Program-made: the position numbers and the translations under genes
Notes under the pieces: model-generated
The model's input: the letters and a program-made list of their open reading frames with translations, nothing else
Database searches by the model: none
What the model was told of the DNA's origin: nothing
DNA from: Acetobacter vaccinii
Lineage (GTDB): Bacteria > Pseudomonadota > Alphaproteobacteria > Acetobacterales > Acetobacteraceae
DNA length: 64,000 nucleotides
Direction of reading: 5' to 3'
NCBI RefSeq assembly: GCF_008365315.1
Contig: NZ_CP043506.1
Location: 186,001 to 250,000 of the forward strand
Part shown: in pieces, positions 37,700-48,450 of the stretch
Layout of the letters: each line of letters opens with the position of its first letter
How positions within the stretch are numbered: position 1 is the first letter of the stretch

Positions 37700-37861
37700 G
37701 TAACATGTTCCATCGTCTGCCGGTCATGCCCCGGACACAGGCGCCTGCGCCATAAGAAGCGGGAGCAACAGGTCAGCCCGCCAGACCGGACATGCATAGG
37801 TGACAGCCTGCCCGCAGGCAATGCTCTTTGTCTACCTGTCTGGCGCGCGTTCTGTGCTTTT

Positions 37862-39340
37862 TCAGTCCACCAGTTCTGCGGCAAAGCGCGTTGCCACACC
37901 CAGCGCCTGCCCAAGCCGCTCCAGCCCGCGCCGCACGCTCTCGCCCTTAACGGCCACCCGGCCAGAGGTCAGGGTCAGCACCAGTTCCTCCCCTTCCCAC
38001 AGCAGGGATGTCCCCTCCAGCAGCAGGCCGGACCCACCGGACAGCGAATAGGCCAGCCGCAGCGTAAGCCCTAGTGCCACGGCACTGCGCCACTGATCGT
38101 CCGTCAGCAGCAGGCGCGAGGTTGTCAGGAAAGGTGCATCCAGTTCCACCGCGTAACGCACCGCCAGCACCAGTGCCAGCCAGCTACGGGCCTGATGGTC
38201 AAACCCCGCCCCCTGCAGGCGCAGCACACGCCAGTATGTCTGCTCGGCGCGATACTCAGGGTGTTCGTGACTGCCAATATCGGACAGGGTGCAGGCCAGA
38301 TGGCGCAGATGGGTCTGTGCGGCACTTTCCTGCCGGACCAGCAGGCTGGTCCATTCTGACAGAATGGCGGGCAATGTCGGGCTACGGCCCAGCCGGATGC
38401 ACATATCCTGCGCCACGGCTTCCATCGGGTCCTGCGCCAGACAGTCAGGGGCGACATTGAGCATATACCAGCCCTCGCGCAGACCATCGACGCAGAACAC
38501 TATCCGCTCCGGCTGCACCTTGCGCATCAACCGCCACAGCACCGTCGCCGCAAACGGAATATCCTCCACCCGCTTGCGGGGCACACCGGGCAGGCGCTCC
38601 ATGCCCCTGCGTGATGTGCTGCGTACCCAGTCTGTCATCTCCCGCGCTTCCTGCAAGGACAGCGTGTAGTAATGGACAATGTTCAGCGGGTAATTGGTGC
38701 GGGCAATCTGTAGGCGTGCCAGCGCGCGGAAGGCACCACCGACCAGATACAGCGTGTTGCCGCGCACGCGGGGCAGCCAGTCCACACCATCAATATCCTG
38801 ATCAGCAAGCTGGCGGGCTTTTTCAATATCCCCTTCGGCCCGATCAGACAGGCGGATCATCCCCAGTGGCAGGGTCGTGGCGTCATGCCGCCCCTGCTCG
38901 GTGAGGTGGATGAGTTCCAGCGACCCCCCGCCAACATCAGCCACAAGCCCGTTTGCGTTGGGGATACCGCACATGACCCCGATGGCGGAGTGGTCAGCCT
39001 CCTCCTTGCCGGACAGAATGCGAATGACAACACCCGGCATGGTCTGTTGCAGCATTTCCACAAATGCCGGGCCGTTTGTTGCGTCCCGCACGGCGGCGGT
39101 CGCCAGGATTTCAAACGGTTCGGCATTCATGGCCCTGGCAATGGCGTGAAAGCGCTCAAGCACCTCCACCGCCATGGCAACACCTTCCTCGTTCAGGCGG
39201 CCGGTGCTTGTCAGGCCGCGCCCAAGGCGCAGCACTGCCTTTTCGTTGAAAATGGGTACAGGGTTGCGAGAAACCCCTTCAAACACCACAAGACGAACCG
39301 AGTTGGACCCAAGATCCACCACCGCTGACCGACGCTGCAT
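37862..39340 (-). CDS. ppx: Exopolyphosphatase / guanosine pentaphosphatase (Ppx/GppA)
   Basis: Hydrolyses inorganic polyphosphate, and in some members pppGpp. The ASKHA ATPase-fold motifs are clear: VVDLGSNSVRLVVFEG at the N-terminus and VADVGGGSLELIHL near residue 135, with the helical C-terminal domain of long Ppx proteins. Length 492 residues from ATG 39340, which has AAGGAGGAAAG upstream; the ORF extends a little further upstream. It follows ppk by 105 bases on the same strand. Confidence 0.94.
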   Translation of the reverse strand: MQRRSAVVDLGSNSVRLVVFEGVSRNPVPIFNEKAVLRLGRGLTSTGRLNEEGVAMAVEVLERFHAIARAMNAEPFEILATAAVRDATNGPAFVEMLQQTMPGVVIRILSGKEEADHSAIGVMCGIPNANGLVADVGGGSLELIHLTEQGRHDATTLPLGMIRLSDRAEGDIEKARQLADQDIDGVDWLPRVRGNTLYLVGGAFRALARLQIARTNYPLNIVHYYTLSLQEAREMTDWVRSTSRRGMERLPGVPRKRVEDIPFAATVLWRLMRKVQPERIVFCVDGLREGWYMLNVAPDCLAQDPMEAVAQDMCIRLGRSPTLPAILSEWTSLLVRQESAAQTHLRHLACTLSDIGSHEHPEYRAEQTYWRVLRLQGAGFDHQARSWLALVLAVRYAVELDAPFLTTSRLLLTDDQWRSAVALGLTLRLAYSLSGGSGLLLEGTSLLWEGEELVLTLTSGRVAVKGESVRRGLERLGQALGVATRFAAELVD

Positions 39341-39445
39341 GTCTTTCCTCCTTCTCAGCACGACCGCCATGACAGAAAAAGAGACTGCCCGGCAAGATGC
39401 ACCCTGGCCGAAAATCGTTACCTGGCCGGGTGCTGTGCCCTGATT

Positions 39446-41722
39446 TCAAACATCAAGCAGCAGGTTCTGCCCCGACGGTAAGGCCCCCGACGGCCGCAGG
39501 TTGGTCTCATGCGCGGCAGAGCCACGCCCCGACAGGGAAGGATGGGTCATAAACCAGTCATGGCTGGAAAACGGCTTGTTACCCGCAGGCAACCGCCGCC
39601 AGACCCCTGTCTGCTCCAGTATCCACGACTGAAGGTTGTCACGGATGCTGGACACCATGATCTGGTCGAGCACCTGGGCATGAACGGTCGGGTTGGTAAT
39701 GGGCACCATGCTTTCCACCCGCCAGTCCATGTTGCGGGTCATCCAGTCCGCCGAGGAAATGAAAACACGGGCATGGCGTGATGGCAGGCGGTAGCCATTG
39801 CCAAATACGAAAATACGCGAATGTTCCAAAAACCGGCCAACAACCGACTTGATGCGGATGTTCTCGGACAGTCCCGGCACGCCGGGCCGCAGGCAGCAGA
39901 TACCGCGCACAACGCCCACAATCTTAACCCCCGCGCAGGACGCACGGTACAGGTGGTCGATCAGGGTCGGGTCCACCAGAGCATTCATTTTCAGCCAGAT
40001 GGTGCCCGGCTTGCCCCGTTTGACCTGCTCCATTTCATCTTCAATCAACTGCACCAGAGTGCGGCGGATGGTAATGGGGGAAAAGGCCAGCTCCTCCATT
40101 TTGGAGGGCATGGCGTAGCCTGTCACGTAATTGAACAGGCGGGCAGAATCCCGCGCCAGCGCCGGATTGCAGGTAAAAAATGATAGGTCGGTGTAAATAC
40201 GGGCAGTAATGGGGTGGTAATTGCCCGTGCCAAAATGGGCGTAGGAGCGCACCTGTGCGCCCTCACGCCGCACAACAAGGCTGAGCTTGGCATGGGTCTT
40301 AAGGTCGGAAAACCCAAAGACAACCTGCACGCCCGCTGCCTCCAGCGCGCGGGACAGGCGGATATTGGCTTCCTCATCAAAGCGGGCGCGTAGTTCCACC
40401 ATGGCGGTGACCGACTTTCCGGCCTCCGCCGCCTCAATCAGCGCCTTCACGATCGGAGAATCCCGCGACGTGCGATAGAGCGTCTGCTTGATCGCAATCA
40501 CGTTGGGGTCCTGCGCGGCCTGACGCAGGAACTGGACCACCACATCAAAACTCTCAAACGGGTGGTGCACCAGCAGGTCTTTGGCACGGATTGCGGCAAA
40601 GCAATCACCGTGGAAATCCATAATCCGCTCAGGAAAGCGCGGCGTGTATGGGGCAAACAGCAGGTCGGGCCTGTCGTCCACAATAATCTGTTTAAGGTCC
40701 ACCACCCCGATCATGCCGGAATGGACGGCAATTTCATCCTCCGGCAGGTCCAGGTCGGAGGCAATGGCGTTGGCCAGTTCCGCTGGTACACGCTTTTCCA
40801 TGTCCAGATGGATGACAACACCACGGCGGCGGCGCTTGAGTGCGGTCTCGTAAGACCGCACCAGGTCTTCGGCCTCATCCTCAAACTCAACATCGGTATC
40901 ACGGATGACCCGCAGGACGCCGCTTTCACCCACCGTCAACCCGGCGAATAGCCGGTCTATGAACAGGGTTATCAGGTCTTCCAGCCGGATAAAGCGGATC
41001 TGCGCCGGGGTGGCTGCGTCCTTGGGGGCTGGAGACGGCAGGCGGATAAAGCGCTCGATCTGCCCCGGCAGCAGGATCAGGGCATTCATGGCAAACAGCC
41101 CTGTATCCTCATCAAGCAAGCGCAGCCCAAGGGCCAGCCCCATGTTGGGAATGAAAGGCAGCGGGTGGGCAGGGTCAACCGCCAGCGGTGTCAGGACAGG
41201 GAAAATCCGGTCGGTAAAACATTTTTCCAGCCAGTCCCGGTCTGCATCATCCAGATCTGCTGTTTCGCAGACTGTCACATCCGCCTTGGCCAGCAGGCCG
41301 CGCAGTTCGGTCCATATCCGCTGCTGCTCCCGCAGCAGGCGGCCACTGCGTTCGCGCACGGCGTCAAGCTGCTGGGTAGGGGTGCGCCCGTCGGGGGAAA
41401 GAGTTGCCAGTCCCTCCCGCTGCTGCCCCACCAGACCCGCCACCCGGACTGAATAAAACTCGTCCAGATTACTGGCGCTGATGGACAGAAAGCGCAGCCG
41501 TTCGAGCAACGGGTTGCGGGGGTTGTCGGCCTCGTCCACCACGCGCTGGTTAAAGTCCAGCCAGGACAGTTCCCGGTTTATAAAGCGTTCGGGAGAGGTT
41601 GCTGTAATGGGGTGGGCGACTGCCTTGCGGCTTCGGCTACCCGACGCGGGGCGGGTCCGCGTTTTTCCGGCAGATGGCCGAACGCCCGCACCACGCGTAT
41701 TCTTCCCATCCTTGTCCGTCAT
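39446..41722 (-). CDS. ppk: Polyphosphate kinase Ppk1
   Basis: Makes polyphosphate from ATP reversibly. The N-terminal domain begins [16 protein letters not shown]. The active-site phospho-His lies in [15 protein letters not shown], followed by [22 protein letters not shown]. The C-terminal catalytic domain has [21 protein letters not shown]. Length 758 residues from ATG 41722 (GAGAGGAAG before it); a basic, low-complexity N-terminal extension of about 50 residues precedes the core. ATG 41737 is also in frame. It sits between hdaA and ppx, the usual alphaproteobacterial order. Confidence 0.97.
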   Translation of the reverse strand: MTDKDGKNTRGAGVRPSAGKTRTRPASGSRSRKAVAHPITATSPERFINRELSWLDFNQRVVDEADNPRNPLLERLRFLSISASNLDEFYSVRVAGLVGQQREGLATLSPDGRTPTQQLDAVRERSGRLLREQQRIWTELRGLLAKADVTVCETADLDDADRDWLEKCFTDRIFPVLTPLAVDPAHPLPFIPNMGLALGLRLLDEDTGLFAMNALILLPGQIERFIRLPSPAPKDAATPAQIRFIRLEDLITLFIDRLFAGLTVGESGVLRVIRDTDVEFEDEAEDLVRSYETALKRRRRGVVIHLDMEKRVPAELANAIASDLDLPEDEIAVHSGMIGVVDLKQIIVDDRPDLLFAPYTPRFPERIMDFHGDCFAAIRAKDLLVHHPFESFDVVVQFLRQAAQDPNVIAIKQTLYRTSRDSPIVKALIEAAEAGKSVTAMVELRARFDEEANIRLSRALEAAGVQVVFGFSDLKTHAKLSLVVRREGAQVRSYAHFGTGNYHPITARIYTDLSFFTCNPALARDSARLFNYVTGYAMPSKMEELAFSPITIRRTLVQLIEDEMEQVKRGKPGTIWLKMNALVDPTLIDHLYRASCAGVKIVGVVRGICCLRPGVPGLSENIRIKSVVGRFLEHSRIFVFGNGYRLPSRHARVFISSADWMTRNMDWRVESMVPITNPTVHAQVLDQIMVSSIRDNLQSWILEQTGVWRRLPAGNKPFSSHDWFMTHPSLSGRGSAAHETNLRPSGALPSGQNLLLDV

Positions 41723-41856
41723 TCGCTTCCTCTCCATGCCACAACCTCAATACCGCGGCATGGTAATCAAGACTTTGCCAGAAGCAAGCCAGATCAACGG
41801 CTCAACAGCACACCCCCGAGCCTACCCCGCGGGGCATGCGCCTGATCACGCTGTAT

Positions 41857-42579
41857 TTACAGACTATCACCCTCACGCGCGGCCAGAATATCCAGCACAC
41901 GGGCAGCCAGAGCGCGTGTGACAGGCCCGCCTTCGGCCAGGGCCGCCTGATCCAGCATGGCCACGCAGTCACGCACGGCGCTGGCACGCCGTGGCAGGCG
42001 GGGCAGCAGCCAGCGCGTGACCTGCGGGGCAACCACGACCTGCCGCTCGGCCAGCAGGCGCAACAGCAACCTGTGCAGCAGATATTCCTCCGCCGGGCCA
42101 ACGGGCACGCTGGTGGTCGCCCGCAGGCGGCTGAGCAGGTCCGGCAGGCCAACCGGCCAGCGGGCCGGGGCAAGCCGCGCAGCCATCAGCAGCGACACCC
42201 GCCGCTCACGCACAAGGTTGATGAGGTGCAGCAGGTCCTGCTCCGAAGGTACACGATCGGCATTGTCCAAAGCCACGGCGCGAAAGCCCCCGGCATCAAA
42301 CAGGGCAGCCACATCCCGCTCGTTCAGGAGGCTCCCCTCCATGACCGGCGCGCCATGCCGCCCCGCCCAGATGGACAGAAGATGGGTCTTGCCCGTCCCG
42401 CTCTCCCCCCACAGTGCCATGCGCCCTTCGGGCCAGCGGCTTGGGGCTTCGGCGTCCAGCACCCAGGTGCGCGCCGCTGCGTTGGAAGGGGCCGCGACGA
42501 AGTCAGACCGCCCGAATCGGGGCCTGTAGACAAAAGGCAGAGTGAACTGCCCTGCCCCTCCCGTATCATTCCCACGCAC
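41857..42579 (-). CDS. hdaA: DnaA regulatory inactivator HdaA-like protein
   Basis: A 240-residue protein with a DnaA-type AAA domain and no DNA-binding domain IV, as in Hda/HdaA, which stimulates ATP hydrolysis by DnaA at the replisome clamp and so limits initiation. Motifs: an N-terminal clamp-binding-like QFTLPF, Walker A WGESGTGKTHLL, a Walker B-like region FRAVALDNADRV, and RLRATTSVPVGP as sensor-II area. The start is unclear; GTG 42579 places QFTLPF close to the N-terminus as in other HdaA, while TTG 42639 is an in-frame alternative. ppk follows in the same direction. Confidence 0.88.
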   Translation of the reverse strand: MRGNDTGGAGQFTLPFVYRPRFGRSDFVAAPSNAAARTWVLDAEAPSRWPEGRMALWGESGTGKTHLLSIWAGRHGAPVMEGSLLNERDVAALFDAGGFRAVALDNADRVPSEQDLLHLINLVRERRVSLLMAARLAPARWPVGLPDLLSRLRATTSVPVGPAEEYLLHRLLLRLLAERQVVVAPQVTRWLLPRLPRRASAVRDCVAMLDQAALAEGGPVTRALAARVLDILAAREGDSL

Positions 42580-42755
42580 CGCGCCACCCCCGTTTTGGAG
42601 CCCCTGCCAGAGGCAGGCAGATATGCTTTGTTTCACCAATCCGTGTCATACCGCTTTGCGTGCCGCTTCTCCTGCCCTAAAGACTGTTCCGGGAATCCTA
42701 ACTCACGCCGTTCCCCGCATCGACCTTTATTCTCATTCAGATCAAGAGCGCCCGT

Positions 42756-43838
42756 ATGACGTCTTCTCCTCGCACCCCTTCCTCCGGCCTCACCTACCGT
42801 GATTCCGGCGTGGACATTGAAGCAGGCGAAGCCCTTGTTGACGCCATCCGCCCTGCTGCCAAAGCCACAGACCGGCCCGGCACCATGGGGGGGCTGGGGG
42901 GTTTTGGCGCTCTCTTCGATCTGAAGGCCGCAGGCTTTACAGACCCGGTCCTTGTGTCCTGCACCGACGGCGTGGGCACCAAGCTGAACCTTGCCATCGA
43001 TACCGACCTGCATGAAACGGTGGGAATCGACCTTGTCGCCATGTGCGTGAACGATCTGATCGTGCAGGGGGCCGAGCCGCTTTTCTTCCTCGACTATTTT
43101 GCGACTGGCCGCCTGTCCGTTGCCAGTGCTGCCAAAGTAGTGCGCGGCATTGCCGCAGGCTGCGAGCAGTCCGGCTGTGCGCTGGTCGGGGGCGAAACAG
43201 CCGAAATGCCGGGCATGTACGCCAATGGCCATTATGATCTGGCTGGTTTTTCCGTTGGCGCAGCCGAACGCGGCGCGCTGCTGCCCGCAGGCATTGCCGC
43301 AGGGGACACGCTGATTGCCCTGCCGTCCTCCGGTGTGCATTCCAACGGCTTCTCCCTCGTGCGCCGTATCGTGGCAGACGCTCACCTGACCTGGACCGAC
43401 CCGGCAGCCTTTGCCCCCGGCCAGAACCTGGGTGAGGCCTTTCTGACACCGACCCGCCTGTATGTCCGCTCCGTTCTGGCGCTGCACAAGGCCGGGCTGC
43501 TGCATGGTGCGGCCCATATTACGGGCGGTGGCCTGCCCGGCAACCTGCCCCGCGTGCTGCCTGACGGGCTGGATGCCGTTATTGATGGTGCATGGCCCGT
43601 GCCGCCTGTTTTTGGCTGGCTGGCCCGCACCGGCAATGTGGAAAACGAAGAAATGCTGCGCGTGTTCAACTGCGGCATTGGCATGGTGCTGATTACGCCG
43701 GAGCCTGAGAAGGTGATGGAGATGCTGGCCAGCATGGGCGAAGCCGCAACCGTGATCGGCCATGTTGCCCGCGCAGCAGATGCCAGCGCCAAGCCGGGGC
43801 TGACCATGCAGGCCACACCGGATTTCCGCGCAGTATGA
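42756..43838 (+). CDS. purM: Phosphoribosylformylglycinamidine cyclo-ligase
   Basis: Fifth step of purine synthesis, ATP-dependent ring closure to AIR. A standard 360-residue Pur[22 protein letters not shown] at the start, [36 protein letters not shown] and [15 protein letters not shown] are all intact. purN follows with an ATGA overlap. Confidence 0.97.
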   Translation: MTSSPRTPSSGLTYRDSGVDIEAGEALVDAIRPAAKATDRPGTMGGLGGFGALFDLKAAGFTDPVLVSCTDGVGTKLNLAIDTDLHETVGIDLVAMCVNDLIVQGAEPLFFLDYFATGRLSVASAAKVVRGIAAGCEQSGCALVGGETAEMPGMYANGHYDLAGFSVGAAERGALLPAGIAAGDTLIALPSSGVHSNGFSLVRRIVADAHLTWTDPAAFAPGQNLGEAFLTPTRLYVRSVLALHKAGLLHGAAHITGGGLPGNLPRVLPDGLDAVIDGAWPVPPVFGWLARTGNVENEEMLRVFNCGIGMVLITPEPEKVMEMLASMGEAATVIGHVARAADASAKPGLTMQATPDFRAV

Positions 43839-44458
43839 CCACGGACAAGACACCCGTCGCCTTGATGATAAGCGGGCGGGGCAGCAACGCGACTGCCCTT
43901 GTCCGCGCGGCGGCGGACCCGGCTTTTCCCGCCCGGATCTGCCTTGTGCTCAGCAATAATCCGCAGGCTCCCGGTCTGGAGATGGCGCGGGCGGCAGGTC
44001 TGCCCACGCTGGCCATCGACCACCGCCCCTTTGGCAAGGACAGGGCCGCGCATGAACAGGCGTTGCATGCTGCCCTGACCGAAGCCGGGGCGCAGGCCGT
44101 CTGCCTGGCAGGCTATATGCGCCTGCTGACCCCGTTCCTGACACAGGCATGGGCAGGACGGATGCTGAACATCCACCCAAGCCTCCTGCCCTCATTCCCC
44201 GGCCTGCACACGCATGAGCGCGCGCTGGATGCAGGGGTGCGCGTGCATGGCTGCACCGTCCACCTTGTGACCGAAGGGATGGATGAAGGCCCCATTCTGG
44301 GCCAGGCCGCCGTGCCTGTTCTTGCTGATGATACAGCCGACCTGCTGTCCGCCCGTGTGCTGGAGCAGGAACACCTGCTATACCCCCGCGCGCTGCGGCA
44401 TTTTCTGACCCGACAGCCTGCATCAGCCAGCACAGCCTCGGCCCTGCTGGTGGCCTGA
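43835..44458 (+). CDS. purN: Phosphoribosylglycinamide formyltransferase
   Basis: Transfers formyl from 10-formyl-THF to GAR in purine synthesis. [16 protein letters not shown] at the N-terminus and the catalytic [32 protein letters not shown] region with the conserved Asn-His-Asp set (Asp in [13 protein letters not shown]) are present. 207 residues. Confidence 0.96.
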   Translation: MTTDKTPVALMISGRGSNATALVRAAADPAFPARICLVLSNNPQAPGLEMARAAGLPTLAIDHRPFGKDRAAHEQALHAALTEAGAQAVCLAGYMRLLTPFLTQAWAGRMLNIHPSLLPSFPGLHTHERALDAGVRVHGCTVHLVTEGMDEGPILGQAAVPVLADDTADLLSARVLEQEHLLYPRALRHFLTRQPASASTASALLVA

Positions 44459-44513
44459 TTACGGCCATTTTTCATTCCATCCTGCTGCCACAACACGGTT
44501 GTTCCCCGATCCC

Positions 44514-45827
44514 ATGACATCTTCCCCGCGCCCAGCCCGCCCCGGACGGCGGGGCCAACCCCGCCCACAGCCCGACCCCACGCGTGACATCGCCTTCGAT
44601 ATCCTGTGTGGTGTGGTGGAACACCGCCGCATGCTGGACACCAGCCTGTCACGGGCGACAGAAACCCATAAGGCAGACCCCAGAGACCGCGCAGCGGCCC
44701 ATCGGCTGGCCGCCGCCACACTGCGCCACCTGGGCACCCTGCGCGCCGTGCTGGAGCCATTCCTGCGCAAGGAACCACCCGAACCCGTACGCGTGGCCTT
44801 GATGATGGGCTGCGCCCAGCTGCTCTATCTGGAAACACCGCCCCACGCTGCCGTGGGCACAACCGTCTCGCTCCTGCGCCGCCGCGGGCTGGCCCCGTTC
44901 GCAGGGCTGGCCAATGCCGTGCTGCGCAAGGTCGCGACAGAAATGGGGGCCCTGCTTGAAGGGCTGGACCAGCCCCGGCTGGATATTCCCCAGTGGCTGT
45001 GGAGTTCCTGGGCCACCATGGGGCCAAAGGTTCCCCGCGCCATTGCCACAGGGCTCAGCCACGAAGCCCCGCTGGACATTACCCTGCGCCCAGGCGTTGC
45101 CGTGCCAGAAGGCGGTGTGCTGCTGCCTAACGGGTCTGTCCGTTTCCCCGCTGGTACCCGCGTAACCGAGTTGCCGGGCTATGAGCAGGGTGATTTCTGG
45201 GTACAGGACGCCGCAGCCACCTTGCCAGCCCGCCTGCTTGGCGCGCGTGAGGGCGAGCATGTGGCCGACCTGTGTGCAGCCCCCGGCGGCAAAACCGCCC
45301 AGTTGGCCCTGACAGGAGCCACCGTCACGGCGGTTGAAAACAATCCGGCCCGTATGCCCCGCCTGTTGGAAAACATCAGCCGCCTTGGCCTGACAGCCCA
45401 GGCCATTCAGGCTGATGCCACAAGCTGGCAACCCCCGGCACCGCTGGACGCAGTCCTGCTGGATGCCCCCTGCTCCGCCACAGGCACGGCCCGCCGCCAC
45501 CCCGATGTGCTGTGGGTCAAACGCCCGCGCGACCTTGCCGGGCTTGCCGCCACCCAGGACCGCCTGCTTGCTGCCGCGCGTGACATGCTGCGCCCCGGCG
45601 GGCGGTTGGTCTATGCCGTATGCTCCTTGCAGGAAGAGGAAGGCCCAGCCCGCGCCCGCGCCGCCGAAGCCATGGGGCTGGAACCCATGCCCTTTACGGA
45701 AGAGGAACTGGCCTTTCTGCCAGAAGCCCGCACACGGGAAGGCTGGCTACGCACCCACCCCGGCCTGTGGGCGGACAAAGGCGGTATGGACGGGTTTTTT
45801 GCCGCCCGTTTCACACGCAAAGGCTAG
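44514..45827 (+). CDS. rsmB: 16S rRNA (cytosine-5) methyltransferase RsmB-like
   Basis: SAM-dependent RNA m5C methyltransferase of the RsmB/Sun family. An N-terminal NusB-like RNA-binding domain (RDIAFDILCGVVEHRRMLD...) precedes the Rossmann domain with SAM loop DLCAAPGGKTAQLAL, LLDAPCSATGTARRHPDVLW (release Cys) and the catalytic Cys in VYAVCSLQEEEG. 437 residues from ATG 44514. Confidence 0.93.
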   Translation: MTSSPRPARPGRRGQPRPQPDPTRDIAFDILCGVVEHRRMLDTSLSRATETHKADPRDRAAAHRLAAATLRHLGTLRAVLEPFLRKEPPEPVRVALMMGCAQLLYLETPPHAAVGTTVSLLRRRGLAPFAGLANAVLRKVATEMGALLEGLDQPRLDIPQWLWSSWATMGPKVPRAIATGLSHEAPLDITLRPGVAVPEGGVLLPNGSVRFPAGTRVTELPGYEQGDFWVQDAAATLPARLLGAREGEHVADLCAAPGGKTAQLALTGATVTAVENNPARMPRLLENISRLGLTAQAIQADATSWQPPAPLDAVLLDAPCSATGTARRHPDVLWVKRPRDLAGLAATQDRLLAAARDMLRPGGRLVYAVCSLQEEEGPARARAAEAMGLEPMPFTEEELAFLPEARTREGWLRTHPGLWADKGGMDGFFAARFTRKG

Positions 45828-45887
45828 GCGGTACACTGGCCACACCCCATGGTTGCACCGCATCGCGGAATTTCGGATAAGAAACAT

Positions 45888-46550
45888 ATGCGCCCAGCCT
45901 CCTGCCCCCTGATTGCCCCCAGCCTGCTTGCAGCCGACTTCACCCGTCTTGGGGAAGAGGTTGAGGCCATAGCAAACGCCGGGGCGGACTGGCTGCATCT
46001 GGACATTATGGATGGGCATTTTGTGCCCAATATTTCCTTCGGCCCGTCCGTGGTCAAAGCCCTGCGGCCCCGGACCTCCCTGCCGTTTGACGTGCACCTG
46101 ATGATCGCCCCGGTGGACCCCTATCTGGAAGCTTTTGCCCAGGCTGGGGCGGACCAGATTCTGATCCATATCGAAGCCGGGCCACACACCCATCGCTCCC
46201 TTGAACGGATTCGCAGCCTGGGCGCCAAGCCCGGCATCGTGCTGTGCCCCGCCACACCGCCCGAAGCCATCGCAGAAGTGATGGACATGGTCGATGTCAT
46301 CCTGGTCATGACCGTTAACCCAGGCTTTGGTGGCCAGAAGTTTCTGCACAGCCAACTGGCCAAGATCAGCCGCCTGCGGGACATGATTGCCCAGACCGGC
46401 CGTGACATTCGACTGGCTGTGGATGGGGGGATTGATACCACAACAGCCCCACTGGCAACCAAGGCCGGAGCGGATGTGCTGATTGCAGGCAGCGCAGTTT
46501 ACGGCAAAGCTGATTACGCCGCAGCAATAAACGCATTGCGGGCACATTAG
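45888..46550 (+). CDS. rpe: Ribulose-phosphate 3-epimerase
   Basis: Interconverts ribulose-5-P and xylulose-5-P in the pentose phosphate pathway, central to acetic acid bacteria. TIM-barrel hallmarks: IAPSLLAADF, WLHLDIMDGHFVPNISFGP, HLMIAP, VNPGFGGQKF and LAVDGGI. 220 residues from ATG 45888, chosen because earlier in-frame starts lack a ribosome site. Confidence 0.96.
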   Translation: MRPASCPLIAPSLLAADFTRLGEEVEAIANAGADWLHLDIMDGHFVPNISFGPSVVKALRPRTSLPFDVHLMIAPVDPYLEAFAQAGADQILIHIEAGPHTHRSLERIRSLGAKPGIVLCPATPPEAIAEVMDMVDVILVMTVNPGFGGQKFLHSQLAKISRLRDMIAQTGRDIRLAVDGGIDTTTAPLATKAGADVLIAGSAVYGKADYAAAINALRAH

Positions 46551-46625
46551 CCCTGCCAAAGCCACGCTCTGGCCAAAAAGGTTTTTTACTCCTGTAAGTC
46601 CACGCTGCCTTACCCCACCCCAGCC

Positions 46626-48434
46626 ATGGAGTTCTTGCCGACGATGCCCCTGCGCCGATGGACCCGTGGAGCCCGCCTGATTTACGCCATGCGCAATCCG
46701 CTTGGCGGTTTTACCCGCGTGCCTGCGGCCCCCAGCATCACTCTGCGCGACCTGTGGCCCGGCAATGCCGCCATTGGCGAACGGCTTGTCCGCAATCAGA
46801 CCCAGTACGACGGTGTCACCCGTAGCCTGCATGCCGGACAGTGGGATGACAGCGCGTGGCCTCAGTCCTACCGACGCTGGCTACAAGGCTTTACGTGGCT
46901 GCGGGACCTGCGCGAGCTTGGGGCGGAATCCGCCCGCATCAAGGCCCGTACCCTTGTTGCCCAATGGATGCGCCTGCCCCCTTCGGAGCGCCCCGTGGCA
47001 GACCCGTCCATTACCGGCGCGCGCCTTGCCGCCTGGTTGGGCTGTTATGATTTCTTTGCGGCTTCAGCGGACGACACATTCCGCCAGAACCTGATGGCCT
47101 CGCTGATCATGGAGGCCCGCTCGATCATGACCCTGCTGCCCGAGGCCACGCAGGGCTGCGGGACGCTGACTGCCCTGAAAGGGCTCCTGGCCACGGCGGT
47201 CTCCCTGCCCGACCAGCCCGAATTCCTGACCCGTTACCTGCGCCTGATAGACCCGGTGCTGGCAGACCAGTTCCACCCTGATGGCGGACATTATTCCCGC
47301 AACCCGCAGGACCAGTTTCTGGCCGTGCGGGAACTGGCGGAAATGCTCTACACCCTTCAGGCAGCCCGCCTGCCGCTGCCCACAGGCCTGCTGGAAGCCG
47401 CCAACCGGGCAGCCCCGGCCCTGCGCGCAATGCGCCATGGTGATGGAGGGTTGGCGCTGTTCAATGGCAGTGCGGAACAGGACAGCCAACTGATCGAGCA
47501 TGTCCTCAACCGGGCATCACGCAGCAGGGTTGTGGCGGCGGGCCTGCCTGATACAGGCTTTGTACGCATGAGCAGCGGCCATGCCCTGGTGCTGGCCGAC
47601 GCCGCAGCCCCTGCCCCACCCGGCTTTGACCAGAACGCCCATGCGGGCATGCTATCGTTTGAATTTTCATCCGCCCGACAGCGGCTGATCGTCAACTGCG
47701 GGTCCAGCATGCACCCCGGTTGGGCAGGGGCGCTGCGCTACCCCGCCGCGCATTCCGTTCTGGAAATGACAGGCCTGTCACCGCTGGACTTCAACCCGGA
47801 TGGCACCGTTGTCAGGCCGCCGCAGGTCACCCGCACCCATGTCACGCGCGACGGCGCACATTGGCTGGAGATGACACATAACGGCTACGAACATCAGGGC
47901 GCTGGCCTGTATTACCGTCAGCTTTACCTGAGCCGTGATGGCCGGAGCCTGCGGGGGGAGGAACAGGTACGCGGTGCGCACTCGCCCCTGTCGCTTTGCA
48001 TCCGCTTCCATCTACATCCTGACATCATGGTTGAAACAACCGAAAACGGCTATCTGCTGCATGCCGAGGACGAAAGCTGGCTGTTTCAGTCCGATGCCAC
48101 CATCAGCGTGGAAGAAAGCGTTTATCTGGGCAAGGGCACACCCACCCCAACGCTGCAACTGGTCCTGACACCCCCTACCCCGGCGAGCCCCGCTCCCCAG
48201 CCGCTCTCCGAACCTCTTGAAGACCCGGCCCCCGAGCAGGAGCAGGAGGACGGTGCCCCAGTCGAGCATGATGCCGAACAGACGCGTGATGACGATATCA
48301 CCACCGCGCCGCCAGCAGACCTCCCTCTCCCACTGGCGGAACCACTGCCACCCGCCATCGAGGCCATACCGCCCCCGCTTGTTCCCGCAGGCCTGCGGCC
48401 CATCCACTGGGCGCTGTCACTCGTCAATGACTAG
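46626..48434 (+). CDS. Heparinase II/III-like protein
   Basis: A 602-residue protein of the heparinase II/III family widely found beside rsmB in alphaproteobacteria. An alpha/alpha-toroid-like N-terminal part (SWPQSYRRWLQGFTWLRDL, DQFHPDGGHYSRNPQDQF) is followed by the beta-sandwich lyase-like half (AGMLSFEFSSARQRLIVNCG, GYEHQGAGLYYRQLYLSRDG). The last 120 residues are a Pro/Glu-rich tail. The true substrate in these species is unknown; cell-envelope polysaccharide is a guess. ATG 46626 and ATG 46644 are both possible starts. Confidence 0.88.
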   Translation: MEFLPTMPLRRWTRGARLIYAMRNPLGGFTRVPAAPSITLRDLWPGNAAIGERLVRNQTQYDGVTRSLHAGQWDDSAWPQSYRRWLQGFTWLRDLRELGAESARIKARTLVAQWMRLPPSERPVADPSITGARLAAWLGCYDFFAASADDTFRQNLMASLIMEARSIMTLLPEATQGCGTLTALKGLLATAVSLPDQPEFLTRYLRLIDPVLADQFHPDGGHYSRNPQDQFLAVRELAEMLYTLQAARLPLPTGLLEAANRAAPALRAMRHGDGGLALFNGSAEQDSQLIEHVLNRASRSRVVAAGLPDTGFVRMSSGHALVLADAAAPAPPGFDQNAHAGMLSFEFSSARQRLIVNCGSSMHPGWAGALRYPAAHSVLEMTGLSPLDFNPDGTVVRPPQVTRTHVTRDGAHWLEMTHNGYEHQGAGLYYRQLYLSRDGRSLRGEEQVRGAHSPLSLCIRFHLHPDIMVETTENGYLLHAEDESWLFQSDATISVEESVYLGKGTPTPTLQLVLTPPTPASPAPQPLSEPLEDPAPEQEQEDGAPVEHDAEQTRDDDITTAPPADLPLPLAEPLPPAIEAIPPPLVPAGLRPIHWALSLVND

Positions 48435-48450
48435 TGCGGGCTGAACCTGT

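Noticed and set aside
42633..43853. 406-residue open frame on the minus strand
   Set aside because: Antisense to purM, which is unmistakable.
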